Assembly: GCA_009885995.1 (NCBI GenBank)
Contig: VFJQ01000032.1
Coordinates: forward strand, 1-64,000
Reading direction: 5' to 3'
DNA: 64,000 nucleotides
DNA from: Verrucomicrobiota bacterium
Lineage (GTDB): Bacteria; Verrucomicrobiota; Verrucomicrobiia; Chthoniobacterales; Chthoniobacteraceae
The notes below the pieces were generated by a model. The model saw only the letters and a list, made by a program, of their open reading frames with translations, ran no database searches and was not told the DNA's origin. Numbering within the stretch: position 1 is the first letter of the stretch; each line of letters starts with the position of its first letter. Shown here piece after piece: positions 28,715 to 37,900 of this stretch. The position numbers and the translations under genes are program-made.

Positions 28715-30340
28715 ATGGCTGAGGACTTTTTCGACTACGACGACGTGGCGCTGCCGCGGAAGAAGGACAACCTCTTCCTCTGGACCATCCTGATCCTGCT
28801 GCTCGTCGGGGCGGCGTTCGCGTGCTGGCTGGGGAGTTTCTACGTGTTCGGCCATCCCGAGGAGGCGCGCTCGTATGCGATCCTGAAGAAGCTCAAGAAG
28901 ATCGAGGCGCCGCGGCGGTTCGATGTGACGGCGGCGCCGCAGGGCGAGTTCCTCACGGCGCAGCGGGCGTTCGAGAAGTTCTCGACGCTCACGCCACTCG
29001 AACTCGATCGCGAGAACGCCGAACTGCTGCGCATCTACATCAAGAACTACTCGGAGACGAAGAAGCTCGTGCCGTATCTGCGCGGGAAGTTCGACGTGAT
29101 GCAGGCCACCGAGCTGACGAGCAGCGATTGCTTCCCGATGGGCACCGTCGCGCTCATGCAGGCGGCGGACTATGCGCAGGTGGTCGTCGAGCATGTCTTC
29201 CCTGCCACGGGCCCGAACCTCGAGATGAGCAAGCGGCTGCTCGTGCCGGGGTATCCGTTCAACATCCAAAAGACCAACGATGTCACGGCGATCCTCCACG
29301 TCGAGCGGCTGGCCGATGGGCGGATGCTATTCACCGTGGTGCCGCTCCACTATCCCAGCTACGCCGTGACGGTGGGCGCCGGCACCTTCGCGAGCGAGCC
29401 GCCGCTCGACTTGAACGTCGCTGCCGCGCTGCCGATCACCAAGGAGGCCAGGCTCAACGAGGCGCTGAAGCGCTTCGCCCAAACGCGAGCGGGCGAGCCC
29501 ATCAAGGAAGAGCCGCAGGACGCGCCGAAAGGACCGGAACTCGTCCGCCTCGACAGCGTGCCGATCGGGACGACCGCACCGGAGACCGGGACGATCCCCG
29601 AGCCGCAGGTGGCGAAAGCGGAGCCGGTCCGGCCAGTGATGGCGACACCGCGCGCGCCCGTCACCGACCTGACGATGAACCTCCGCCCCACGCCGCGCCC
29701 GGTCCCGATCGCGACGCCGATCGCGGTCGTCCGGAACCCGCCCGGCGCCGAGCCGCCCGCCGTGCCAGCCGTGCCCGTGAAGCCGGTAGCTACGCCGTCC
29801 GCAGTGGCGATGACGCCACCGCCGGTCCTGGTGGCGAAGGCCGTGCCCGCGACTCCGGCGCCGGTCGTGCCCGATGTGCCCGCGCCACCGGCTCCGGTGG
29901 TGCCGCCGCCCGCCGTTTCGCCGACCGGTGTGCCGCTGAAGCCCTTCGTGCAATCGAACCCTGGCGTCGCGCCGCCCACGGAAGCGAGCGGCACGTGGCG
30001 TCTCTACCAGCCCGGCGCGCAGCCGCGCGGACGCACGATTTCCTCCGTCGAGGCCCTCGCCCTCGTCGATCAAGCCACCTCCGGCGAGCGGCTCTACCTC
30101 AGCGGGAATTTCGTCGTCTCCGCGCGGGGCGACAACAAGGCGGTGCTGCGGCCGAAAGGCGAAGCGCTGCCGCCGGGTAGTTCGATCCGCGTGGTGGCCG
30201 AGTATCCGAACGGCGCGCTGCCACCGGATGAGGGCGAGATCTTTGCGCGCGACGCGAACCGCGCGTTTGAAGTCCGCGCGATCACCCGCGCCGATGACGG
30301 CCAGACGATCAACGTCTTCGTCCGCGAAGTGACGCGCTGA
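28715..30340 (+). CDS. Membrane-anchored proline-rich protein of unknown function
   Basis: The 541-residue protein has a charged cytoplasmic N-terminus (EDFFDYDDVALPRKKDN), one membrane segment (about residues 21-45), and a folded region to about 255 (RFDVTAAPQGEFLTAQRAFEKF, RLLVPGYPFNIQKTNDV). A long tract from about 270 to 425 is rich in proline, alanine and valine (VPPPAVSPTGVPLKPF). The last 115 residues form a compact domain (SSVEALALVDQATSGERLYLSG and RPKGEALPPGSSI). I do not recognise any family. The Pro/Ala tract would suit a periplasm-spanning stalk as in TonB-like proteins, but no TonB signature is seen. Confidence 0.6.
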   Translation: MAEDFFDYDDVALPRKKDNLFLWTILILLLVGAAFACWLGSFYVFGHPEEARSYAILKKLKKIEAPRRFDVTAAPQGEFLTAQRAFEKFSTLTPLELDRENAELLRIYIKNYSETKKLVPYLRGKFDVMQATELTSSDCFPMGTVALMQAADYAQVVVEHVFPATGPNLEMSKRLLVPGYPFNIQKTNDVTAILHVERLADGRMLFTVVPLHYPSYAVTVGAGTFASEPPLDLNVAAALPITKEARLNEALKRFAQTRAGEPIKEEPQDAPKGPELVRLDSVPIGTTAPETGTIPEPQVAKAEPVRPVMATPRAPVTDLTMNLRPTPRPVPIATPIAVVRNPPGAEPPAVPAVPVKPVATPSAVAMTPPPVLVAKAVPATPAPVVPDVPAPPAPVVPPPAVSPTGVPLKPFVQSNPGVAPPTEASGTWRLYQPGAQPRGRTISSVEALALVDQATSGERLYLSGNFVVSARGDNKAVLRPKGEALPPGSSIRVVAEYPNGALPPDEGEIFARDANRAFEVRAITRADDGQTINVFVREVTR

Positions 30341-30405
30341 GGGTTGGGCGGAAAAATCCCATTGCCCGGCGCGGGTTGCCGCCGAGAATCGCGCTCCTTT
30401 TTTCC

Positions 30406-32001
30406 ATGAGCACCAAGCCGAAAGTCCTCGTCGCCGACCCCATCTCTGAACGCGGTATCGCCGAGCTATCCGCGGGCGGAGTGCTCGACGTGACCGTGAG
30501 CACCGGGCTGAAGGAGGACGCGCTGCTGGAGATCATCGGGGAGTTCAGCGGGCTCGTCGTCCGCTCGCAGACGAAGGTGAATGCGAAGGTCATCGAGGCC
30601 GCGAAGAACCTCCGGGTCGTCGGCCGCGCGGGCGTCGGCGTGGATAATGTGGATGTCGATGCCGCCACGCGGCGCGGGGTGATCGTGATGAACACGCCGG
30701 CCGGCAACACGATCTCGACCGCCGAGCACGCCTTTTCGCTGATGATGGCGATCGCGCGGAAAATCCCCGCCGCCGACGCGTCGATGAAGGCCGCCAAGTG
30801 GGACCGCAAGAGCTTCGAAGGCGTCGAGCTTTACTCCAAGACGCTCGCCATCCTCGGCATGGGCCGCATCGGCACCGAGGTTGCGCGCCGCGCGATGGCC
30901 TTCGGGATGCGCGTGCTCGCTTACGATCCGTATCTCTCCGCCAGCCGCGCCCGCTCGCTGCAAGTCGAGTTGGTCGAGAGCATCGACGACATCGTGCAGC
31001 AGGCCGACTTCATCACGATGCACATGCCGATGACTGCCGAGACGAAGGACATGCTCGACTCGCGCCGCCTGCGGCTGTGCAAGCCGGGCGTGCGCATCGT
31101 CAACGCCGCGCGCGGCGGGCTCGTGAACGAAGCCGCGCTCGCCGAGGCGCTCAAGAGCGGCCAGGTCGCGGCGGCCGCGCTCGATGTCTTCGAGACCGAG
31201 CCGCTGCCCGCCGATTCCCCGCTTCGCACCGCGCCGAATCTCGTCACCACGCCGCACCTTGGCGCCTCGACCGTCGAGGCGCAGGAAGGCGTGGGCATCG
31301 AAGTCGCGCAGCAGATTCGCGCCGCGCTGATAGACGGGGAGATCCGCAACGCGGTGAACATGCCGAGCATCGATGCGAAGACGCTCGCCGTCATCGGGCC
31401 ACACCTCGCGCTCGGCGAGAAGCTCGGCCGTTTCCTCTCGCAGATCGCGACCAAACGCTGCGACAGCCTCAACGTGAACTACAGCGGCAAGATCAACGAG
31501 GTGGACACGACCGCGATCACGCGCGCGATTCTCAAGGGCTTCCTCGAGCAGGCTGGGGGCAGCGAGGTGAACATCGTGAACGCGCCTGCCTTCGCCGAGA
31601 ACCTCGGCATCAAGATCACCGAATCACGCGAGAGCAGCCTGAGCGATTTCGCCGAGCTGATGGAGCTGACTGCCGCGGGTGAGACCGGTTGGGTTTCCGT
31701 TGCGGGCACCTTCTTCGGCTCGATGCCGCGCATCGTGAAGATCAACGGCCGCCACGTGGAAGCGAAGCCCGATGGCGTGTTGCTGCTGCTCGAAAACAAG
31801 GACCGCCCCGGCATCGTCGGTCACGTCGGCACGATGATGGGCAAGCACGGCGTGAACATCGCCGGCATGTCCTTGAGCCGCGACGTGCAGGGCGGCCAGG
31901 CGCTCACCGTGCTGAATCTCGACTCCGTCCCCGGCGACCCGCTGGTGCAGGAACTCCTCGCCGAGGCCGACATCCAGACGGTGCAGACCGTGCAGCTCTA
32001 A
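30406..32001 (+). CDS. serA: D-3-phosphoglycerate dehydrogenase (long form)
   Basis: The 531-residue enzyme has the NAD-binding D-2-hydroxyacid dehydrogenase core (LAILGMGRIGTEVARRAMAF, VNAARGGLVNEAAL, PHLGASTVEAQEGVG) with catalytic arginine, glutamate and histidine in the usual places. An intervening domain follows at about 315-450, and a C-terminal ACT domain (VLLLLENKDRPGIVGHVGTMM). It oxidises 3-phosphoglycerate in the first step of serine synthesis. The ACT domain is the likely site of serine feedback. The length matches the long form found in Bacillus and mycobacteria. Confidence 0.93.
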   Translation: MSTKPKVLVADPISERGIAELSAGGVLDVTVSTGLKEDALLEIIGEFSGLVVRSQTKVNAKVIEAAKNLRVVGRAGVGVDNVDVDAATRRGVIVMNTPAGNTISTAEHAFSLMMAIARKIPAADASMKAAKWDRKSFEGVELYSKTLAILGMGRIGTEVARRAMAFGMRVLAYDPYLSASRARSLQVELVESIDDIVQQADFITMHMPMTAETKDMLDSRRLRLCKPGVRIVNAARGGLVNEAALAEALKSGQVAAAALDVFETEPLPADSPLRTAPNLVTTPHLGASTVEAQEGVGIEVAQQIRAALIDGEIRNAVNMPSIDAKTLAVIGPHLALGEKLGRFLSQIATKRCDSLNVNYSGKINEVDTTAITRAILKGFLEQAGGSEVNIVNAPAFAENLGIKITESRESSLSDFAELMELTAAGETGWVSVAGTFFGSMPRIVKINGRHVEAKPDGVLLLLENKDRPGIVGHVGTMMGKHGVNIAGMSLSRDVQGGQALTVLNLDSVPGDPLVQELLAEADIQTVQTVQL

Positions 32002-32061
32002 AAGGTAGGGACGGCTGTTCCCAGCCGTCCGCGGCGCGCTGAGGACAGCGCGCCCTACCTT
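32002..32061. repeat. Two-hairpin palindromic element between convergent genes
   Basis: Outer arms aaggtaggg (32002-32010) and ccctacctt (32053-32061) enclose two perfect hairpins: ggacggctg/cagccgtcc (32009-32017, 32022-32030) and ggcgcgctg/cagcgcgcc (32033-32041, 32046-32054). It starts directly after the serA stop and reaches the stop codon of the beta-helix gene. It is built like a REP/BIME unit and would terminate in both directions. Confidence 0.8.
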
Positions 32062-34616
32062 TACGGCGCGAGCGCGAGATCGGCTGAGCCCACCGCGGTC
32101 GAGCCGACGAAGACGCCGGCGCCGAGGGCCTGGGCTTGCAGCACGGCGCCGCGCACATCCACCACGCGAAGCAGCACCGGGTGCTGGATGCGCGCCTTGA
32201 ACAAGCCGGACGCGGCGGTCACATCGAAGGAGAGCAGCATCCCGCCGGCATCGGTGATGAGCGGCAGCGCGGGCGGGGCGAGGCGAGCACTCGCGGCGGC
32301 AGGCGTAGTGAGGTCGCCGCCGGCGAGGGTCAAGCCGACGCTTCCGCCGTGCCACGCCGCACGGCTCCAGCGGGCGGCGACGCCTTCGAGATCGAGGCGG
32401 AAGCCCGTGCGATACAGCCCGGCGAGTTGCGCCGGCTTCCACCATGTGAAGACGCCGCTCGCGCCCTCTCCGGAGAAAGCGAACGCGCCAGACAGGCTGC
32501 CGCGCACCGCGTAGAGCGACACGAAGACCGGCAGCGTGCCGTCGCGGTGCATCCACCCGCCGACGGAAAACGGCATCCCGTCGCCGAGCGTGCCGGTGAT
32601 GCGTGTCGAACCGGTCGCGGAGACCGATACGGACGCGTAGCCATTTCCCGGTGGGAAGGTGCGCTGCGTCGGCAGCGGCAGCAGCGTCGTGAAAATGCCT
32701 GCGTGCTCGAGCGGCTGCGTCTTGTCGTAGAGGATGCGGTCGCTCGTCACCGTCGCGGTGCGCGTGCCGTCGCTGACGGCTGCGGTGAGCGTCGCCGGAT
32801 CGAAATCCATGTGGAGCGCGACGCTGAGCGTGGGCAGGCCGAGGCGTGGGATCGAGAGGTGCGCGTCGCCGGAGTGATCGAGGAGACCGCGCAGCGCGAA
32901 GACTTTTGGGCCGAGCTGAAGTGTGCCGGTGAACGCGCCGAAGCCATCGACCGCGAGGCGCAGCGCGCCGGTGAATCCGTCCGCCACGTCGCCCGCGAGC
33001 AGCGACCCCGCGTAGATACCGCGTGCGAGGGCGTAGGCGTTGCGCAGCGTCAGCGTGGCGGTCGCCACCGCGCGGCCGTCGCTCACGCGATACGTCAGGA
33101 TTTCCTCGCCGGGAAATCCGGTGCGCGGCGCATAGACGATCGCGCCGCCCACGATGCTCGCTGTCCCGTAGAGCGGTCGCGTGATGCTGGTGAGCACGAG
33201 CGTGTCGCCTTCTGCGTCGGAGTCATTCGCGAGCACCGGGATCGTGATCGCGAGCGAGGTGATGAACTCCAAGACATCGTTCGCGGCCTGCGGCGGCGTG
33301 TTCGGCTGGTTCGGCGCGGGATCGGCCCGTTCGAATGCGCCGATGTCCGGCGTCGCATCGCTCGGACGCGGCGCGGCGGGCGCGGACGGGGTGCGCGGAT
33401 GCTGCGCCGGGGCGGTGAGTGGGTTCGGGAAATCGTAGCCCGCCGGGCTCGTGCTGGCCGCCGCGCCGGCGCCGAAGAGCGGCCCATCCGCGCGCGGCGT
33501 GAAGTCGAGCTCCGCTGCATCGGTGAAGCCGGGATCGCTGCCCGAGAGGGTGCCGGTCCACGTGCCGGGCAGGCCGGTCGCCGCGGTCGAGACCCAGTTA
33601 TTTCCACCGGTCGAGCGGGCTGCGGGGAAGGTGGTGCCATAGACCACGCGCAGCGCAGCGCTGGGGCTGAAGAAGACGTTATTGAAGACCTCGAGCGACT
33701 GCACCGCGGCATTCACGCCGAAGACGCTGACCGTGCCGGTGAAGGCCGGATCGACGACGCACGTGTTGTGGAAAAAGCGGTAGCGCGCATTGCTCGATCC
33801 CGTGGTGTCCGTGCCGAGCCGGGCGAAGTAACCGGCTGACCCGGCTCGTTTGCGCAGGACGTTGCCGACGACGTCCGCATCCTCGCGCACCCATCCGGCG
33901 GTCCCGGCGAGTTGCCCCGCGGGGTCCGCGCCGATGAGATCGAGTTCGTGATACGCGGCGCCTTCGATCCAGTTGTAGTAGATCTCGCTGCGCCCGGCGC
34001 GCGACTTCACGTTGTTCCCGCCGAGCCCGTCGTGGATGTAGCAGCCTTGCATCCGGAAGACCGCACCGGGCACATACTCGTTGTCGGTCGCCACGTAGAT
34101 TTGGTGGGAGTAGCTGCCGAGGCCGCAGCGATACACCTCGACCCGGTCGAGGATGACCGAGCCCGCGCTGTCCGAGCCGTGGATGCCCTGCCCGGCGACA
34201 TCGTGAACGATGCAATCGCGCACGGTGATATTGTGAGCGACGACGTGCAGCCCGCGCGCGGTCGTGGCGTCGCGATTGGCGGAAACCTCGAAGTTTTCAA
34301 AGGCGTAGTGGTGCCCCCAAAACCGCACGACCGCTCCGCCAGCGATGCCGCCGGAGGTCGAGAGATGCGGCCGCGCCGCGCCAGCGCCGAGCCCGCGGAT
34401 GGTGATCGGAGTCGCCTCCGTGCCGCTGTTGCGGAAGGTGACCTGGCCGACGTAGGTCACGCCGCCATCGACCTCGACGACATCGCCGCCGTGGATTCGC
34501 GCGGAGACGGCGTTGAGGTCTTTGTAAGTGCGGGTCGGGCCGACTTGATACGTCGCCGCCCATGCCGGCACGGCGGCGCAGGCGATGGCGAAGAGAGCGG
34601 TGATGCGGGGGAGCAT
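32061..34616 (-). CDS. Secreted right-handed beta-helix protein
   Basis: The 851-residue product has a signal peptide (ITALFAIACAAVPAWA). A parallel beta-helix of about 400 residues resembles pectate lyase or DUF1565 proteins (TRTYKDLNAVSARIHGGDVV, NSGTEATPITIRGLGAG, NITVRDCIVHDVAGQGIHG). Near 438-535 is a tandem-95/cadherin-like domain (NDVLEFITSLAITIPVLAND, VSDGRAVATATLTL). The last 300 residues form repeated beta-sheet units (YAGSLLAGDVADGFTGAL) of a type I do not recognise. The beta-helix suggests binding or cleavage of an acidic polysaccharide, but catalytic residues were not identified. It ends inside a palindromic repeat. Confidence 0.7.
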   Translation of the reverse strand: MLPRITALFAIACAAVPAWAATYQVGPTRTYKDLNAVSARIHGGDVVEVDGGVTYVGQVTFRNSGTEATPITIRGLGAGAARPHLSTSGGIAGGAVVRFWGHHYAFENFEVSANRDATTARGLHVVAHNITVRDCIVHDVAGQGIHGSDSAGSVILDRVEVYRCGLGSYSHQIYVATDNEYVPGAVFRMQGCYIHDGLGGNNVKSRAGRSEIYYNWIEGAAYHELDLIGADPAGQLAGTAGWVREDADVVGNVLRKRAGSAGYFARLGTDTTGSSNARYRFFHNTCVVDPAFTGTVSVFGVNAAVQSLEVFNNVFFSPSAALRVVYGTTFPAARSTGGNNWVSTAATGLPGTWTGTLSGSDPGFTDAAELDFTPRADGPLFGAGAAASTSPAGYDFPNPLTAPAQHPRTPSAPAAPRPSDATPDIGAFERADPAPNQPNTPPQAANDVLEFITSLAITIPVLANDSDAEGDTLVLTSITRPLYGTASIVGGAIVYAPRTGFPGEEILTYRVSDGRAVATATLTLRNAYALARGIYAGSLLAGDVADGFTGALRLAVDGFGAFTGTLQLGPKVFALRGLLDHSGDAHLSIPRLGLPTLSVALHMDFDPATLTAAVSDGTRTATVTSDRILYDKTQPLEHAGIFTTLLPLPTQRTFPPGNGYASVSVSATGSTRITGTLGDGMPFSVGGWMHRDGTLPVFVSLYAVRGSLSGAFAFSGEGASGVFTWWKPAQLAGLYRTGFRLDLEGVAARWSRAAWHGGSVGLTLAGGDLTTPAAASARLAPPALPLITDAGGMLLSFDVTAASGLFKARIQHPVLLRVVDVRGAVLQAQALGAGVFVGSTAVGSADLALAP

Positions 34617-34662
34617 GGGCGCGAGACTACCGCCGTTTCCCCGCTCCGCCACGGCGAGTTTC

Positions 34663-35628
34663 CTACCGCGTGGGCACCGGCTTGGTGCTGCGGATGATCT
34701 CCTGCTCGCTCGGCAGCGCGGGCGTCTTGCCACTGAAGATCAGCCGGTTCGGTTTCTCGGCGAGCGTCTTCGAGAGCGTCTTGGCGTGCGTGCTCACGAC
34801 CTTGAGATTCTGCAAGACCACGGAGAGCTCCTGCATCCGCCCGCTGATTTGCTTGTCGGCGCCCTTCACGAGGCCGCCGACGGAACCGAGCGTCTTTTGC
34901 AACTCGTCGATCGCGGTGCTGAACTTCTTCAGATCCTCTTTGATCAGCGGGTCGGCGTCCGCGACCACCTTGTCGATGCGCGCGAGCGCGCCGGTCGCGG
35001 CGTCGGCGGTGGTCTTTAATCCATCCGCGAGCGTCGAGATGCGCGGCAGCGCGTCGCTCAACCCGGTGTGCAGCGTGTCCACGGCGGCACCGGTTTTTAC
35101 CACGACGGTGTCGAAGCCGGTGAGCGTGGTCTGGAGCTGCGAGATGAGGCGATCGACCGATTGCACGAGCGGGCCGACGGAATCGATGAGCGTCTCCAGC
35201 CCGGCCCCGCTGGCGCCGAGCAGCACGGAGCCATTGGGCAGCTTCGGGTGATCGGGCGAGCCGGCGGAGAGCGCGATGAATTTGTCGCTCAGCATCGTAT
35301 CGCTGGAGAGCGAGGCGCGCACGTCGTCGGGCAGCGATGGCACGTCGTCCGCGAGGTCGATCGTCACGCGCACGGCGGACCAGTTCGTCGCGCTGCGTTC
35401 CGCGTCGGTGAGCAGGCGAAAGCTGCTCACGGCCCCCGCGGGCGCGCCGGCGTAGCGCACAGGCGAGTGCAGGCGGATGCCGGTGACGTCGGGAAAATCG
35501 ACGTAGATCACGCGGGCGTTCCGGCTCGGTTTCCACCCGCCGAGCGCGATGGTGAGCGCGACGAGGATCACGGCGCTGCACCCGATGACGCCGGTGGCGA
35601 TGATGTAGTCTGAGCGGTTGGATTTCAT
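34663..35628 (-). CDS. mlaD: MlaD-like MCE-domain protein
   Basis: The 321-residue protein has one N-terminal membrane segment (ATGVIGCSAVILVALTIALGG) and an MCE domain (VIYVDFPDVTGIRLHSPVRY, AGAPAGAVSSFRL). An extended C-terminal part has heptad-like spacing, as in MCE proteins that form hexameric channels. It is the substrate-binding component of a phospholipid transporter between inner and outer membrane. It lies seven bases past the mlaF stop, as the last gene of the operon that begins with the STAS protein. The symbol reflects family membership rather than proven function. Confidence 0.85.
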   Translation of the reverse strand: MKSNRSDYIIATGVIGCSAVILVALTIALGGWKPSRNARVIYVDFPDVTGIRLHSPVRYAGAPAGAVSSFRLLTDAERSATNWSAVRVTIDLADDVPSLPDDVRASLSSDTMLSDKFIALSAGSPDHPKLPNGSVLLGASGAGLETLIDSVGPLVQSVDRLISQLQTTLTGFDTVVVKTGAAVDTLHTGLSDALPRISTLADGLKTTADAATGALARIDKVVADADPLIKEDLKKFSTAIDELQKTLGSVGGLVKGADKQISGRMQELSVVLQNLKVVSTHAKTLSKTLAEKPNRLIFSGKTPALPSEQEIIRSTKPVPTR

Positions 35629-35635
35629 GGATGGT

Positions 35636-36469
35636 TCAGTCTCTTCGGAGCGGGCGCGGGTGGCCGAGCAGGCCTTCGACGTAATCGACCTGCGTCATGC
35701 GTTTCGGCACGGGGCCGTCGGCTTCGCCGCGGATGAATTGCTGCACCTCGGGGCTCGGGTGCGCACGCACTTCCTCGGGTGTGCCGGCGGCGATGATCGT
35801 GCCTTGGTGCCGCCCGGTGCCGAGCATGATCATCTGCGTGGCGATGCGAAAGGCGCTCGTCATGTCGTGCGTCACGACGACGGCGGTGCGGTTCATCGAA
35901 CGGGTGAGGTCGATCGTAAGTTCGTCCACGACGGCGGTCATGATTGGGTCGAGGCCGGAGGTCGGCTCGTCGCTGAAAAGCAGCTCGGGATCGAGCGCGA
36001 GCGCCCGGGCGAGGCCGACGCGCTTTTTCATGCCGCCGCTGATCTCGGCGGGCTTGAGATGTTCGAGCCCGGTGAGGCCGACCATCTCCAGCTTCATCTT
36101 CACCATCAGCTCGACGATGTTCGGCGCCAGGTGCTGGCCGTGTTCGTTGATCGGCAGCGCGACGTTTTCCGCGAGCGTGAGCGATTGCAGCAGCGCGCCG
36201 CTTTGGAAGAGCACGCCGAAGCGCCGCCGCACGCGCCCGAGTTCGTGCTCGTCCATCGGCGCGATGTCTTCACCGAAGAGTTTGATCGAGCCGGAGTCCG
36301 GCTTGAGCACGCCGATGAGATGCCGCAGCAAGGTCGATTTTCCGCAGCCGGAGCCGCCCATGATCACCATCGTGTCGCCCTTGCGCACGGTGAAGGACAC
36401 GCCGTCGAGCACGCGGCGCGGGCCGAAGGTGCGGACGAGATCGCGGACTTCGAGCACGGCGTCGCTCAT
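35636..36469 (-). CDS. mlaF: MlaF-like ABC transporter ATPase
   Basis: The 277-residue ATPase has Walker A in IMGGSGCGKSTLLRHLIG, Q-loop VLFQSGALLQSLTLAEN, the signature EISGGMKKRVGLARALAL, Walker B ELLFSDEPTSGLDP, and the H-loop VVVTHDMTSA. The ISGGMKKR signature and QSGALLQSLT are typical of the MlaF/Ttg2A subfamily. It drives lipid transport through the MlaE permease. Its ATG overlaps the mlaE stop by four bases. The last 30 residues are an extra tail (VPKRMTQVDYVEGLLGH). Confidence 0.92.
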   Translation of the reverse strand: MSDAVLEVRDLVRTFGPRRVLDGVSFTVRKGDTMVIMGGSGCGKSTLLRHLIGVLKPDSGSIKLFGEDIAPMDEHELGRVRRRFGVLFQSGALLQSLTLAENVALPINEHGQHLAPNIVELMVKMKLEMVGLTGLEHLKPAEISGGMKKRVGLARALALDPELLFSDEPTSGLDPIMTAVVDELTIDLTRSMNRTAVVVTHDMTSAFRIATQMIMLGTGRHQGTIIAAGTPEEVRAHPSPEVQQFIRGEADGPVPKRMTQVDYVEGLLGHPRPLRRD

Positions 36470-37206
36470 ATCGCGAAGAAGAAGAGGCCAGTGAGCAGCG
36501 CGTTCGCGATGAGGATCATGAGGATCGACCACACGACCGAATCGGTGGTGGCCTGGCCGACGCCCTCGGCGCCGCCTTCCACCTCGAGCCCGCGCTGGCA
36601 GGCGATGGTGATGATGAGCCACGCGAAGACCACGCACTTCACGATGCCCGAGAAAAAGTCCCACGGCTCCGCGCGATCCACCGCGCGGAGGATGAAACCG
36701 GAGGTGGTGAAATCCATCGTCGTCGTGCAGATGAGCCAGCCGCCGGCGATGCCCACGCAGTCGCCGAAGATCGTGAGCGCCGGCAGCATCACGAGCATCG
36801 CCAGCACGCGCGGCACGACGAGGAAGCGCACCGGGTTGATCGCCATGACTTCCAGCGCCTCGATCTCCTCGCCGACCTTCATCGTGCCCAGCTCCGCCGT
36901 GACCGACGAACCGCTGCGGCCGATCACGATCACCGCGATGAGCAGCGGCCCCAGTTCGCGCAGCAGCGAGATCGCCACGAGGTCCGGGATGAACATCTCC
37001 GCGCCCATCTTGCGCATCTCGCCCGCGCTCTGCATCGCGAGCGTGAGCCCGATGCTCAGCGCGACGAGCGAGGCCATCGGCAGCGCGCGCACGCCGATGA
37101 GCACCATCTGGCGAAATGTCTCCGCCACACTCCAGCGCTGGCCGCGAAAGGGCGCGAGGAAGGTCCAATAGAAGATGCGCGAGTTCAGCGCGAGCCAGCC
37201 CTTCAC
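36466..37206 (-). CDS. mlaE: MlaE-like lipid ABC transporter permease
   Basis: The 246-residue membrane protein has about five or six hydrophobic segments and the MlaE-family signatures REMVLIGVRALP-like (FRQMVLIGVRALPMASLVAL), LVAISLLRELGPLLIAVIVI and GSSVTAELGTMKVGEEIEAL. It is the inner-membrane permease of the Mla-type transporter that keeps outer-membrane lipid asymmetry. Translation starts at GTG 37206, which overlaps the stop of the STAS gene (GTGA), and its stop overlaps the mlaF start. Confidence 0.92.
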   Translation of the reverse strand: MKGWLALNSRIFYWTFLAPFRGQRWSVAETFRQMVLIGVRALPMASLVALSIGLTLAMQSAGEMRKMGAEMFIPDLVAISLLRELGPLLIAVIVIGRSGSSVTAELGTMKVGEEIEALEVMAINPVRFLVVPRVLAMLVMLPALTIFGDCVGIAGGWLICTTTMDFTTSGFILRAVDRAEPWDFFSGIVKCVVFAWLIITIACQRGLEVEGGAEGVGQATTDSVVWSILMILIANALLTGLFFFAI

Positions 37207-37544
37207 GAGCGCAGCGTCGCTTTCGCCTCCGCGAGCGTGGGATGGATCGCGAAGACCTGATCCAGCCGCGCGATGTCGAAGATCGTCCGCAGCCGATCGC
37301 TCACGCCGCCGAGTGCGAACTTCCCGCTGTAGCTGAACGAGCGCTGCACATACTCGATGAGCGTCGCAAGCCCCGCGGAGTCGATATAGGTCACGCCGGT
37401 GAAATCGACGACGAGCGCTGGGCGTTTCGCATCCGCGTGCGCGGAGAGGATCTCGCGCAGTTCCACGGCATGGTGCAGGTCCACCTCGCCGGAGAGTTCG
37501 ACGATGTGAAGGTCATCCGCATCGACATGGTCGCGCGCTTGCAT
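37203..37544 (-). CDS. STAS-domain protein (MlaB-like)
   Basis: The 113-residue single STAS domain protein reads LHIVELSGEVDLHHAVELRE, then LVVDFTGVTYIDSAGLATLIEYV. The IDSAG motif contains the serine that is phosphorylated in anti-sigma-factor antagonists. In Mla operons a STAS protein (MlaB) binds the MlaF ATPase. Coupling to mlaE by a four-base overlap makes this role likely. A stand-alone anti-anti-sigma function cannot be excluded because the IDSAG serine is retained, unlike in many MlaB proteins. Confidence 0.85.
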   Translation of the reverse strand: MQARDHVDADDLHIVELSGEVDLHHAVELREILSAHADAKRPALVVDFTGVTYIDSAGLATLIEYVQRSFSYSGKFALGGVSDRLRTIFDIARLDQVFAIHPTLAEAKATLRS

Positions 37545-37900
37545 GGGCTCGGCGGTATCAGCGCGCGGCGTGCGACGAAAGCGGAATCTCCAAGGCGCTG
37601 CGGCGCGCTGGCTCCGGCTCACCAGCCCGAGGGGTGCCGATGATCACCCCAAGGGGTCCCCCTCGCGTCTCTGTAGCTACAGAGAGGACGGTTTGTGTTC
37701 AGCCCGCTGGGCTGAAGCAGCCCCGATTCACGCCAGCTTGTGCGCGATCTGTTCGTCGAGGATTGGCGGGCGTGGGCGGGGCTTTGGTTTTCGACGCCAT
37801 GAGACGGGCGTTTTGTAGTGCGGAGGCGCAAGGATCGGAATGGAGATTCACCGCGCCCGGCGGCGTCTAAGTTTCAGCGCACCGATGCCTTCTCACGTCC
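37545..37900. other. Repeat-containing intergenic region
   Basis: No convincing gene was seen in these 356 bases. They contain an 18-bp perfect palindrome tctctgtagctacagaga (37668-37685) and ttcagcccgctgggctgaa (37698-37716, 8-bp stem with a 3-base loop). There is also aggggtgccgatgatcacccc near 37631. A short minus-strand frame across the palindromes has no coding character. The promoters for the divergent mla operon and the S15 hydrolase must lie here, but no clear -35/-10 pair stands out. Confidence 0.6.

Noticed and set aside
37619-37831. A 70-codon minus-strand frame in the mla-S15 spacer
   Set aside because: It runs through the palindromes, has no domain, and its composition is that of repeat DNA.
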